Assembly: GCA_041395325.1 (NCBI GenBank) | Contig: JAWLAT010000019.1 | Span: 30,058 to 94,057, forward strand | Direction of reading: 5' to 3' | Length of the DNA: 64,000 bases | From: JAWLAT01 sp041395325 | GTDB taxonomy: Bacteria; Pseudomonadota; Gammaproteobacteria; Xanthomonadales; SZUA-5 | Shown here: one piece after another, positions 57,515 through 64,000 of the stretch | Layout: every line of letters starts with the position of its first letter | Numbering within the stretch: position 1 is the first letter of the stretch | Notes under the pieces: model-generated | The model's input: only the letters and a program-made list of their open reading frames with translations | Databases searched by the model: none | What the model was told of the DNA's origin: nothing | Position numbers and translations under genes: made by a program

Positions 57515-57521
57515 TTAGGCA
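57515..57521 (+). repeat. Isolated attC-type core GTTAGGC, distal end of array
   Basis: A perfect GTTRRRY core, followed at once by AACGTTA. No complete attC could be traced upstream because the preceding frame ends only 16 bases before. It is the last core seen and marks the distal end of the array as visible here. Confidence 0.45.
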
Positions 57522-57671
57522 ACGTTAATGCGCACCGTCGTACTCCCTCACACTGCACGCTAGCAATGGTGGATGACTCGTCAATCAATCCGGATTACCG
57601 GCGAGCTTCCATGGCGAAGACCGGAAACCCCCATACGGCTTCCGGTCATCTCGACGCCGAGGTTTTTATTG

Positions 57672-58001
57672 ATGAATGACAAATGCGTAGCCGACATCGA
57701 AGGCCCTTGGGTCGAGCCAGAATTGAATTCCGGGTTGATTCAACGTTGCCGGGATAATTGGTCGACTCCAATCACGCAAGTTACAAACCATGTGCTGGCT
57801 ACTTTCATACGACAGAATCTTGCTTTGTCAATTGCGATGCCAGAAGCAAGGTCGCGGCTCGATAGAGGCTACATTGACGGTTCCGAGTTATATGAGGATG
57901 AGCTCGATGTTGCCATGAACAATGCCCAAAGAAGGTGGACCCGATGGTGGTTTGCGCATCGCCCCATTGGGCCTGGGTCGCTTTCCGATGAACAGCATTG
58001 A
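57672..58001 (+). CDS. Probable CDI immunity protein (CdiI_2-like), orphan
   Basis: With the start at 57672 the protein is 109 residues. It follows the family pattern 'le.d.W.eP..nS.Li..c...r..Pi...t...L...I.Qn..L...mP.A...L......g..Y..eL': here 'DIEGPWVEPELNSGLIQRCR', 'PITQVTNHVLATFIRQNLAL' and 'MPEARSRLDRGYIDGSELYE'. Contact-dependent inhibition immunity proteins of this kind protect against a neighbour's CdiA toxin. No toxin or secretion gene is present, so it is an orphan. It overlaps the SnoaL gene by 14 bases. Confidence 0.6.
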   Translation: MNDKCVADIEGPWVEPELNSGLIQRCRDNWSTPITQVTNHVLATFIRQNLALSIAMPEARSRLDRGYIDGSELYEDELDVAMNNAQRRWTRWWFAHRPIGPGSLSDEQH

Positions 58002-58335
58002 ACCCTGGCTTGTCGTAGAACGGCAGCTTCAGGCATACAACGCCCGGGACTTGCCAGAGTTCCTCGCGCAGTTTTCCGCTGACGCGGCGATCCATGAACT
58101 TGGTGCTGTCGATCCATCTTCTAGCAGCATTGCCGAGATCGAGTTGCGCTACCGGCAGCTGTTCGCCGCATCACCAAACCTGAAGGCCGAGGTCATCAGT
58201 CGGACGACATTCGGCCACGTGGTCGTTGATCGCGAGCGCATCTTCGGTCGCATGGGGGGCCTCGAATCTGTAGAGATGCTGGCCATCTACGAGGTTCGGG
58301 GCGGTCGGATCAGCAAGCTTCACTTCGTCCGCTGA
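57988..58335 (+). CDS. SnoaL-like / NTF2-fold protein
   Basis: A 115-residue protein: 'WLVVERQLQAYNARDLPEFL', 'AQFSADAAIHELG', 'YRQLFAASPNLKAEVISRTT' and 'AIYEVRGGRISKLHFVR'. This is the conical NTF2-like fold shared by steroid delta-isomerase relatives and unknown stress proteins. The start at 57988 is chosen because the family begins near 'VVERQLQAY'. It is the last gene before manC and may be chromosomal rather than part of the array. The 14-base overlap with the immunity-like gene argues for joint translation. Confidence 0.7.
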   Translation: MNSIEPWLVVERQLQAYNARDLPEFLAQFSADAAIHELGAVDPSSSSIAEIELRYRQLFAASPNLKAEVISRTTFGHVVVDRERIFGRMGGLESVEMLAIYEVRGGRISKLHFVR

Positions 58336-58438
58336 GTGCGCGCTGAGGACCAACGGCCGCGTCGGGCTGGGCTCGCGATGAGTATGGCAACATGGCGGTT
58401 TGAGGCGGCACCAACGCGTCCGCGATCAACCCGACAGG

Positions 58439-59854
58439 ATGACCATGCTGATACCCGTGATTCTCTCCGGCGGCGCCGGGACCCGACTTTGGCCTGCTTC
58501 CCGACGGCTGCACCCGAAGCCCTTTCTGCGCCTGGATGATGGCGAGACATTGCTGCAAAAGACCGTGGCGCGGGCACGACGCGTGGCGCCGGATGCGCCG
58601 ATTCTGACCGTGACCAGTCAGGACCACTATTTTCTGACTCGCGATCTGTACGACGCCGAACCCCTGGCCGGAGATTGCCGCTTTCTGCTCGAACCGGTGG
58701 CGCGCAACACGGCACCTGCGGTGCTGGCAGCGGCGCTGTGGGCGCAGGCGCAGATCGGCCCTGAGGCTCGTTTGCTGGTGTTGCCGGCCGATCATCTGAT
58801 TGAGGATCTGGCCGGCTTTGCCGACGCCGTGCAAGCCGCGGAGACATTGGCTGCGGCCGGCCAGCTGGTCACCTTTGGCGTGCAGCCGACCCGGCCGGAA
58901 ACCGGCTACGGCTATATCCAGCGCGGGGCAGCCATGGAGGGTGGTTTCCGGATTGATCGCTTTGTCGAGAAGCCGGATCTGGCGACTGCCGAGGCCTATC
59001 TGGCCAGCGGTGAGTACTACTGGAATTCGGGCATGTTCTGCTTCCCGGTCGAGGCTTTGCTGGCCGAGGCGGCGAGCAGTTGTCCCGATGTGCTTGCGCC
59101 CCTGCGGGCCTGCTGGGAGACGACAGCCAAGGCCGAGCCTTGTCGACTGGATCGCGACGGCTTCGCCGCCGTACCGTCGATTTCGATCGACTACGCGGTG
59201 ATGGAGCGGGCGCAGGCTCGGGCCGTGGTGCCGGCGCGCTTTGACTGGAACGACATCGGCTCGTGGGAGTCGTTGGGCACGCTGGGCGAGGGGGATGCGC
59301 AGGGCAACCGCATCAGCGGACCGGCCGTGCTGGTGGCCAGTCGCAACTGCTATGTGCGCAGTACTGGCCGGACCATTGCGGCGGTCGGGGTGGAGGATCT
59401 GTGCATCGTCGATGAGGGCGACGCTGTGCTGGTCACGCATCGCGACCACAGCCAGTCGGTCAAGCAGGTGGTCGACCAGTTGCGGGAGGCCGGCCACGCC
59501 GCCGTCGATGTGCATCAGACCGTGCGTAGGCCGTGGGGCAGCTACACCGTGCTGGAGGACGCCGACGACTGCAAGGTCAAGCGCCTGGTGGTCAAACCGG
59601 GACAGATTCTGTCGCTGCAGCGCCATCAGCGGCGCAGTGAGCACTGGACCGTGGTGCGCGGCACGGCGCGGGTGCGCGTGGGCGAGGAGACCTTCGATCT
59701 GCAGGTCAACCAGAGCACCTACATCCCGGCCGGGACGCTGCATCGGCTGGAGAACTGCACCGATCAGGACACTCACCTGATTGAAGTGCAGTGCGGCGAC
59801 TATTTTGGCGAGGACGACATCGAGCGCTTCGAGGATCGCTACGGGCGCGTCTAG
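58439..59854 (+). CDS. xanB: Mannose-1-phosphate guanylyltransferase / mannose-6-phosphate isomerase
   Basis: A 471-residue bifunctional enzyme supplying GDP-mannose for exopolysaccharide and LPS. The pyrophosphorylase part has 'LSGGAGTRLWPASRRLHPKP', 'PADHLIEDLAGFADAVQAAE', 'ETGYGYIQRG', 'FVEKPDLATAEAYL' and 'EYYWNSGMFCFP'. The C-terminal cupin (type II isomerase) has 'VRRPWGSYTVLEDADDCKVK', 'LSLQRHQRRSEHWTVVRG' and 'YIPAGTLHRLEN'. Starts at 58439 and 58445 (ATGACCATG) are both plausible. It marks the return to ordinary chromosomal content after the cassette array. Confidence 0.93.
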   Translation: MTMLIPVILSGGAGTRLWPASRRLHPKPFLRLDDGETLLQKTVARARRVAPDAPILTVTSQDHYFLTRDLYDAEPLAGDCRFLLEPVARNTAPAVLAAALWAQAQIGPEARLLVLPADHLIEDLAGFADAVQAAETLAAAGQLVTFGVQPTRPETGYGYIQRGAAMEGGFRIDRFVEKPDLATAEAYLASGEYYWNSGMFCFPVEALLAEAASSCPDVLAPLRACWETTAKAEPCRLDRDGFAAVPSISIDYAVMERAQARAVVPARFDWNDIGSWESLGTLGEGDAQGNRISGPAVLVASRNCYVRSTGRTIAAVGVEDLCIVDEGDAVLVTHRDHSQSVKQVVDQLREAGHAAVDVHQTVRRPWGSYTVLEDADDCKVKRLVVKPGQILSLQRHQRRSEHWTVVRGTARVRVGEETFDLQVNQSTYIPAGTLHRLENCTDQDTHLIEVQCGDYFGEDDIERFEDRYGRV

Positions 59855-59899
59855 CGCTGTGAGGCAGCCGAGGACGGCGTGCGCCGTCCTCTCTCAGGC

Positions 59900-62092
59900 T
59901 CAGTTCTCGAAAGAGTCGGCGAACAGGCCGTCGCCGCCGCCCTGACCCTGTGACCAATGCTGCAGCAACGCCAGCAAGGCTTGCGGTGCCTGCGCGGCGG
60001 GCGCCTGACCTGCTTGCCCAAGTCGGTTGATGCCATGGCAGCCATCGCAAACGCGGATCTCGCCCGGCTGGAAGGTCAGCCAGAAGCGTTCGCGGACCAC
60101 CGGATCACCGCCCGGGTCGGTGGTTTGCCAGGACAATGCGCGTTGGGCAGGCACGAACATCGCGCTCGAGCCATCCGGGAAGATCGCGGCGCTGCCTTCC
60201 GGGCCGGTGGGATGCGGCGGATTGGCCGCGACCGCTGCGGCGTCGTGAAGGAAGCGCGCCAACACGCGGCGACCGGGCCTGGGATTGCTGCTGCCGCCGA
60301 TGCCGCGCACCTGGTCACCCTGAACCATCTGGAAGTGCGAAATGTCGTAGATCGTGCCGCTGGCACCGATGGCCTGGACGCCGCCGGGTACGCGCAGATT
60401 GAAGGGTTGCTGGCGATCGGCGTCGTCCCGACTGGTCTGGTTGCGGACCACGAGCAACGCCAGATTCTGCTGCTGCAAATAGCTGCGCAACGCCGCCGGA
60501 TCCACTTGCGCCGTATCGAAGACACCCTGGTCCACAGCTTCCAGCGCCGGCTCAGTGGTTGTCGGGGGCACCGATTGAACCCGCACCTCCACCGGGGAGA
60601 GCTCCCATAGCTCGCCGGAATAGCTGACCAGCTGATCGGGGTTCCAGTAGGTCACCGACTTGCTCAGCCCGGGGGTGAGATTGCTTTGTGGCGCCATGAA
60701 GGCGCCGTCCGGCCCCAGTAACCGCAGGCGGAAACGGTAGTTGGGGACTGGTGCAGTGCCACTGCCCAGATTCGCCAGCGCGCCCTGCTCGTCGGCGTGG
60801 GCGACCACGATGCTGCCGTCGCTGAGCACGATGGGGTTGCGATAGTGACCGGTATGGTCAGGGCCAGGTGTGGTACCGGCGGTGGATTCCGGGGTCAGGA
60901 ATTCGATCACCACATCGTCCGGATTGGTGGTCGGCGCCGCGACGAAGCGCAGCAGCTGGCCGGCCGCATGGGTCGTGAATTCGGGTGCGTCAATGGCCAG
61001 ATAGCGGCCGGGCATCTGCGGGTCTTCACTGAGCTGGAACAGGTTCTCGACCGAATTGGGATTGGTGCGCCCGGAGACCGCATCGATGAACTCGATCAGG
61101 TTGGGATCGTCGTTAAAGCTGCGGTCGAAATAGAACTGCGTCTCGTGCCGGCCCAAATGATTGATGACCTCGGGACGCGTACCGTCCTGCTGGATCTGCC
61201 AGGGCAGGAACAGATTGAAGCGGTGGCCGTTGACATTGCTGCCGGCCTGGGCGATCCGTGGCTCCGGAAAAACCTCGGTCATCGAGCCGAGGATGGGCGC
61301 ATTGGCCGCCTCTGAGGCCCAGTCGAAATTGCCGAAGGGGTTGCCGGCCGCTTCGGCCTGCTGATCGGTCTGCAGGTGGTCCCAGCGAGTGAACAGCAGC
61401 CGACCGAAGCTGTCGACCATGGGGTCGAAATCGCCTGACGGTGCGTGATCGAGCAGCTTCAGCGCGCCGGTGGTCGGATTCAACCGCCACAGGCCGCTGA
61501 CGGTTGGCGTGGACTCGTACTCATCCTGTTGTGGATGCAGATGCGCCGCCCCGTTTCGTGGACGGTCGGAGGTGAAGGCGATGCTGCCGTCACTGAGATA
61601 GATTGGCGCGACGTTGTTGAAGGCTGGCTGGTTGGGCACCAGTGTGATCTGGACGTTCTGACCGGCACCAAAGCCGGTGACTTCATACAGCTGCCAGCGG
61701 TAGGTCAGCACCTGAAACTGCTGCGTAGGCGCGCCGACCACCATCGCGAACACGGCCTTCTGACCATTCCAGTGCACCGCCGGGTCGCGTACCGCAATGG
61801 CGTTGCTGCCTTGCTGGCCAGAACTGCCGAAGCCGGCTTCGGCGGTGAGGTTGCGGCGGCTGCCATCGGGATAGCGGATCCACAGATCGCCGCCACGGGC
61901 GGCCGATTGCAGGCCAGGCAAGTGGTTGGCGAAGGTCGAGCCGATGGTGGCGAAGTCCACCGGCACCGGCACTTGTGTGACGAACAGGATGGGATTGGGC
62001 AGGTTACCCGTGGGTGGTAGCTCGCCGGCCAGTGCCGGCCAGCCGAAAAGGCATAGCGTCCATGCGCTGGCATGGATCGGTCGGATTCGCAT
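59900..62092 (-). CDS. Secreted beta-propeller protein with hydrazine-synthase-alpha-like domain and one CxxCH haem motif
   Basis: A 730-residue protein with a signal peptide ('ASAWTLCLFGWPALAG'). The body has PD40/TolB-like repeats ('DLWIRYPDGSRRNLTAEAGF', 'PIYLSDGSIAFTSDRPRNG', 'NPIVLSDGSIVVAHADEQG') and resembles proteins annotated as 'hydrazine synthase alpha subunit middle domain' in this order. A single c-type haem motif, 'VCDGCHGIN', lies at about residue 682. The C-terminus ends 'GLFADSFEN', a '(I/L)FxDxFE' tail common in secreted proteins of the order. It is not evidence for anammox: no other hydrazine genes are near. The start at 62092 drops a 19-residue unconserved leader. Confidence 0.75.
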   Translation of the reverse strand: MRIRPIHASAWTLCLFGWPALAGELPPTGNLPNPILFVTQVPVPVDFATIGSTFANHLPGLQSAARGGDLWIRYPDGSRRNLTAEAGFGSSGQQGSNAIAVRDPAVHWNGQKAVFAMVVGAPTQQFQVLTYRWQLYEVTGFGAGQNVQITLVPNQPAFNNVAPIYLSDGSIAFTSDRPRNGAAHLHPQQDEYESTPTVSGLWRLNPTTGALKLLDHAPSGDFDPMVDSFGRLLFTRWDHLQTDQQAEAAGNPFGNFDWASEAANAPILGSMTEVFPEPRIAQAGSNVNGHRFNLFLPWQIQQDGTRPEVINHLGRHETQFYFDRSFNDDPNLIEFIDAVSGRTNPNSVENLFQLSEDPQMPGRYLAIDAPEFTTHAAGQLLRFVAAPTTNPDDVVIEFLTPESTAGTTPGPDHTGHYRNPIVLSDGSIVVAHADEQGALANLGSGTAPVPNYRFRLRLLGPDGAFMAPQSNLTPGLSKSVTYWNPDQLVSYSGELWELSPVEVRVQSVPPTTTEPALEAVDQGVFDTAQVDPAALRSYLQQQNLALLVVRNQTSRDDADRQQPFNLRVPGGVQAIGASGTIYDISHFQMVQGDQVRGIGGSSNPRPGRRVLARFLHDAAAVAANPPHPTGPEGSAAIFPDGSSAMFVPAQRALSWQTTDPGGDPVVRERFWLTFQPGEIRVCDGCHGINRLGQAGQAPAAQAPQALLALLQHWSQGQGGGDGLFADSFEN

Positions 62093-62232
62093 TGCGCTCC
62101 CCCACAGTGCTGTCTGCTGAGTGAACGATACGTGTCCGAGCGGGCTCACGGGTCGCCGATCGACGCAAAAGCTCGCGGGACGTGATGCAGTCGACGCTTG
62201 CGGAGGTCAGTCTTCGCCGGATTCGCCGCCCA

Positions 62233-62811
62233 TCATTCCCACAGATAGACGCGGTCGACGGTCATCGTGTAAGCGGTCGCAGCCGTGTCGTTCTGGAAGC
62301 GTTCGGCATGCAACATCCCTTCGATCCAGTAGGCCGCATAGATGTCGGTCATCTCGGCCGGGGCCGTCAGACGCCCGTGGATGATCTGGTTGGGCGGCGG
62401 CGGGGGCACATGAATGCAGGCGCCGAAGTAGGGCACCAGGAAGAACTCCAGCAGCTTTCCATCGGCATCGGATTCGACCGGCACGATGTAGCCGGGGAGT
62501 TTCACCCGCAAACCATCCATGCCGGGTACCGTCTGGAACGAACCCTGCTGCAGCGGCTTGAAACTGCCGTCATGGGCGATGGGCGGCGCTTCCTGCAGTG
62601 CCTGCAGTTCATCGGCGGGCATCAATTCCATCCAGTCCAGTTCGCGCAGCTCCTCCGTTGAGGTCGTCGGGGCAGGTGCGCTCACACTCGCCGGAGTGGA
62701 CGTCGTGGCGGTCGGGCTTGGCGCGGTCGTGGCTTCGTCGGCCTGACAGCCGGCGGTCAACAGGGCCAGCAGCAGGGCGGGCGTGGGCAGGGACGGCAGT
62801 GATCGTGACAT
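62233..62811 (-). CDS. DUF3299 lipoprotein
   Basis: A 192-residue protein with a lipobox ('LLALLTAGC'), a Thr/Ser/Pro linker, then the DUF3299 core: 'LDWMELMPADELQAL', 'LPGYIVPVESDADGKLLEFF', 'LVPYFGACIHVPPPPPNQII' and 'YWIEGMLHAERFQND'. In Vibrio, a DUF3299 protein (ZrgD) belongs to a zinc-uptake set with an ABC permease and ATPase. Here it is next to an FtsX-like permease 82 bases away in the same direction, which fits. The start at 62811 is set by the signal. Confidence 0.78.
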   Translation of the reverse strand: MSRSLPSLPTPALLLALLTAGCQADEATTAPSPTATTSTPASVSAPAPTTSTEELRELDWMELMPADELQALQEAPPIAHDGSFKPLQQGSFQTVPGMDGLRVKLPGYIVPVESDADGKLLEFFLVPYFGACIHVPPPPPNQIIHGRLTAPAEMTDIYAAYWIEGMLHAERFQNDTAATAYTMTVDRVYLWE

Positions 62812-62893
62812 GGTGTGCAGTTGTTCCCGTAGACAGGCAATGCGCGATGTCCCAGCGGTGGGGGCGCAGATGAGCTTCGACAAGGCAGCGGGT

Positions 62894-64000
62894 TCAGAGT
62901 CGCAGACTCAGCCCATCGGCCAGTGAGCGCCGATAGGCTGCCACCGCAGGCACCAGTCCGGCCGCGCCAGCCGCCAGTATGACCAGAGCCAGCAGTCCCC
63001 ATTCGGCGGGTGTAGGCCAACTGACCGGGAGCAACAAACCAAACTGCGCTTGCGCATAGGGTGCCACGAGCCAGACGGCGCCAGTGAACAGTGCCAATGC
63101 GGTCACGCTGGCGAGCAGGGCCAGGCACAGCGCTTCTGCCAGCAACAAACCGAAGATGTGTCGTGGCGCCGCGCCCACCGCGCGCAGGACCGCCATCTCC
63201 CGACGCCGTTCGCCCAGACTGGTGACCAGCGTCGCGGTCATGCCGAGCAGACCTGCCAGTACCACCAACAGCGCCACGATCCGCAAGGCCTGCTCGGCCA
63301 CACCCAGCAGGCTCCAGAGTTGCTGCAAGGTAAACCCGGGCAGGATGGCGGTCAGCGGTTCGGCGGCATAGCGATTGATCTGTTCGCGCAGCTGCAAGGC
63401 GGCAGTGCGGGACTTGAGTCCCAACAATGCGGCGGTCAGGGCCGGTTCCTCGGCATGGTCCTGGTGCGCGCCCGAACCTGGAATGTGGACGCCGTGCTGC
63501 CAGTCTCGATGCATGTGCTGCAGCCCGGCCAGGTCGATGTGGACCGTCCGATCCACCGGTGTGCCGGTCGGTGCCAGGATGCCCACGACCCGGAAGGGGG
63601 CATCCTTGTGGTCGCTGAAGCTCACTTCACCCAGCCCGTGCGACAACACCAGCGAGTCGCCGATGCCGTGATCGAGCAGGCGGGCCACCTCGGCCCCCAG
63701 AACTGCATCCTGTGCGGATTCGAGCAGATGGCCCTGGCTCAGCTGCAGGGACTGACCACCGCCATAGCGGTAGTGCTCGAAATAGCTGTGATCAGTCGCC
63801 AACACGCGCTGGCCGCGATAGGAATCACCCAGTGCCAGCGGAATCGTCCAGGCCACATCCGGGTGCTCGCGCAGCGCCTCGTAGCTGTCCCAGCTGAAGT
63901 TCTGCGGCGCATCGCCGATACCGAAGATCGCGTAGAGCAGCAGCTGGATGGATCCGCCGCGAGCGCCAACGATCAGATCAGTGCCCGACACGGTGCTGGC
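62894..64000 (-). CDS. FtsX/MacB-like ABC transporter permease (cut by the right edge)
   Basis: The frame stays open at the right edge (no stop through 64000), so only the C-terminal 368 residues are seen. A MacB-type periplasmic domain ('ADL'-like 'DLIVGARGGSIQLLLYAIFG', 'VVGILAPTGTPVDRTVHIDL') is followed by an FtsX core of three or four TM helices, including 'LGERRREMAVLRAVGAAPRH', 'EALCLALLASVTALALF' and 'WGLLALVILAAGAAGLVPAV'. Such permeases pair with a separate ATPase, expected to lie outside the window. With the DUF3299 lipoprotein next door the set resembles zrgB-zrgD; zinc as substrate is inferred from that context alone. Confidence 0.8.
   Translation of the reverse strand, partial: ASTVSGTDLIVGARGGSIQLLLYAIFGIGDAPQNFSWDSYEALREHPDVAWTIPLALGDSYRGQRVLATDHSYFEHYRYGGGQSLQLSQGHLLESAQDAVLGAEVARLLDHGIGDSLVLSHGLGEVSFSDHKDAPFRVVGILAPTGTPVDRTVHIDLAGLQHMHRDWQHGVHIPGSGAHQDHAEEPALTAALLGLKSRTAALQLREQINRYAAEPLTAILPGFTLQQLWSLLGVAEQALRIVALLVVLAGLLGMTATLVTSLGERRREMAVLRAVGAAPRHIFGLLLAEALCLALLASVTALALFTGAVWLVAPYAQAQFGLLLPVSWPTPAEWGLLALVILAAGAAGLVPAVAAYRRSLADGLSLRL

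Noticed and set aside
51990..58438. An integron integrase gene
   Set aside because: No frame on either strand of the array has tyrosine-recombinase motifs; the array is therefore called integrase-less within this window.
59900..62092. Hydrazine synthase / anammox function
   Set aside because: Only the domain name points there. There is one haem motif, no partner subunits, and the host is a gammaproteobacterium.
1..64000. tRNA, rRNA, CRISPR arrays, prophage or IS transposases
   Set aside because: No cloverleaf, rRNA signature, regularly spaced direct repeats, phage structural genes or transposase frames were seen.

Overview
The window comes from a GC-rich gammaproteobacterium, most likely of the order Lysobacterales (Xanthomonadales). 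This is an inference from gene content: the ECF sigma/DUF3619/DUF3106 operon, the serC-serA-pheA-hisC-aroA-cmk-rpsA-ihfB-lapAB row, a fused mannose-6-phosphate isomerase/GDP-mannose pyrophosphorylase, a PHA granule-region protein, MsrPQ, and integron-type attC repeats whose translation ('NSFKPNP', 'YSLKPTA') is familiar from that order. No rRNA, tRNA or CRISPR array was seen.

Layout. 1-5.2 kb: the end of an RND efflux pump, ygfB-pepP, and a reverse-strand ECF sigma operon ending in a DUF3106 periplasmic protein. 5.2-8 kb: priA behind a cluster of DnaA-box-like sequences. 8-12 kb (reverse strand): isovaleryl-CoA dehydrogenase, a leucine-dehydrogenase-type enzyme, an M48 lipoprotein protease and a PHA-system protein. 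12.2-17.8 kb: a four-gene set of secreted cupredoxin, transmembrane Ser/Thr kinase with a cyclase-like domain, porin and twin-FHA membrane protein. 17.8-19.3 kb: msrPQ. 19.5-35 kb: a long forward run from serine and aromatic amino-acid synthesis through cmk, rpsA, ihfB and lapAB to two O-antigen initiation genes, galU and a Cys/Met-type PLP enzyme. 35-51 kb: mixed chromosomal genes, including a small arsR-arsI-aquaporin arsenic locus, proC, S1/P1 nuclease, a Pat-like acetyltransferase, AraC/GyrI and ftsK.

The main accessory region lies at about 52.0-58.3 kb, directly after ftsK. It is an array of short, mostly unknown forward-strand genes separated by attC-like recombination sites (RYYYAAC ... 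GTTRRRY). It looks like an integron cassette array without an integrase in the window (a CALIN). Cargo includes several small Cys-rich proteins, several secreted proteins (one STY0301-like) and a probable orphan CDI immunity protein. Housekeeping content resumes at 58.4 kb with manC/xanB. A large beta-propeller protein with one CxxCH haem motif, a DUF3299 lipoprotein and an FtsX-like permease cut by the right edge follow on the reverse strand.

All family calls were made by reading the translated sequence; no database search was run. Residue and motif positions are approximate unless counted. The least certain items are starts inside the cassette array, attC boundaries, and the functional meaning of the repeats.
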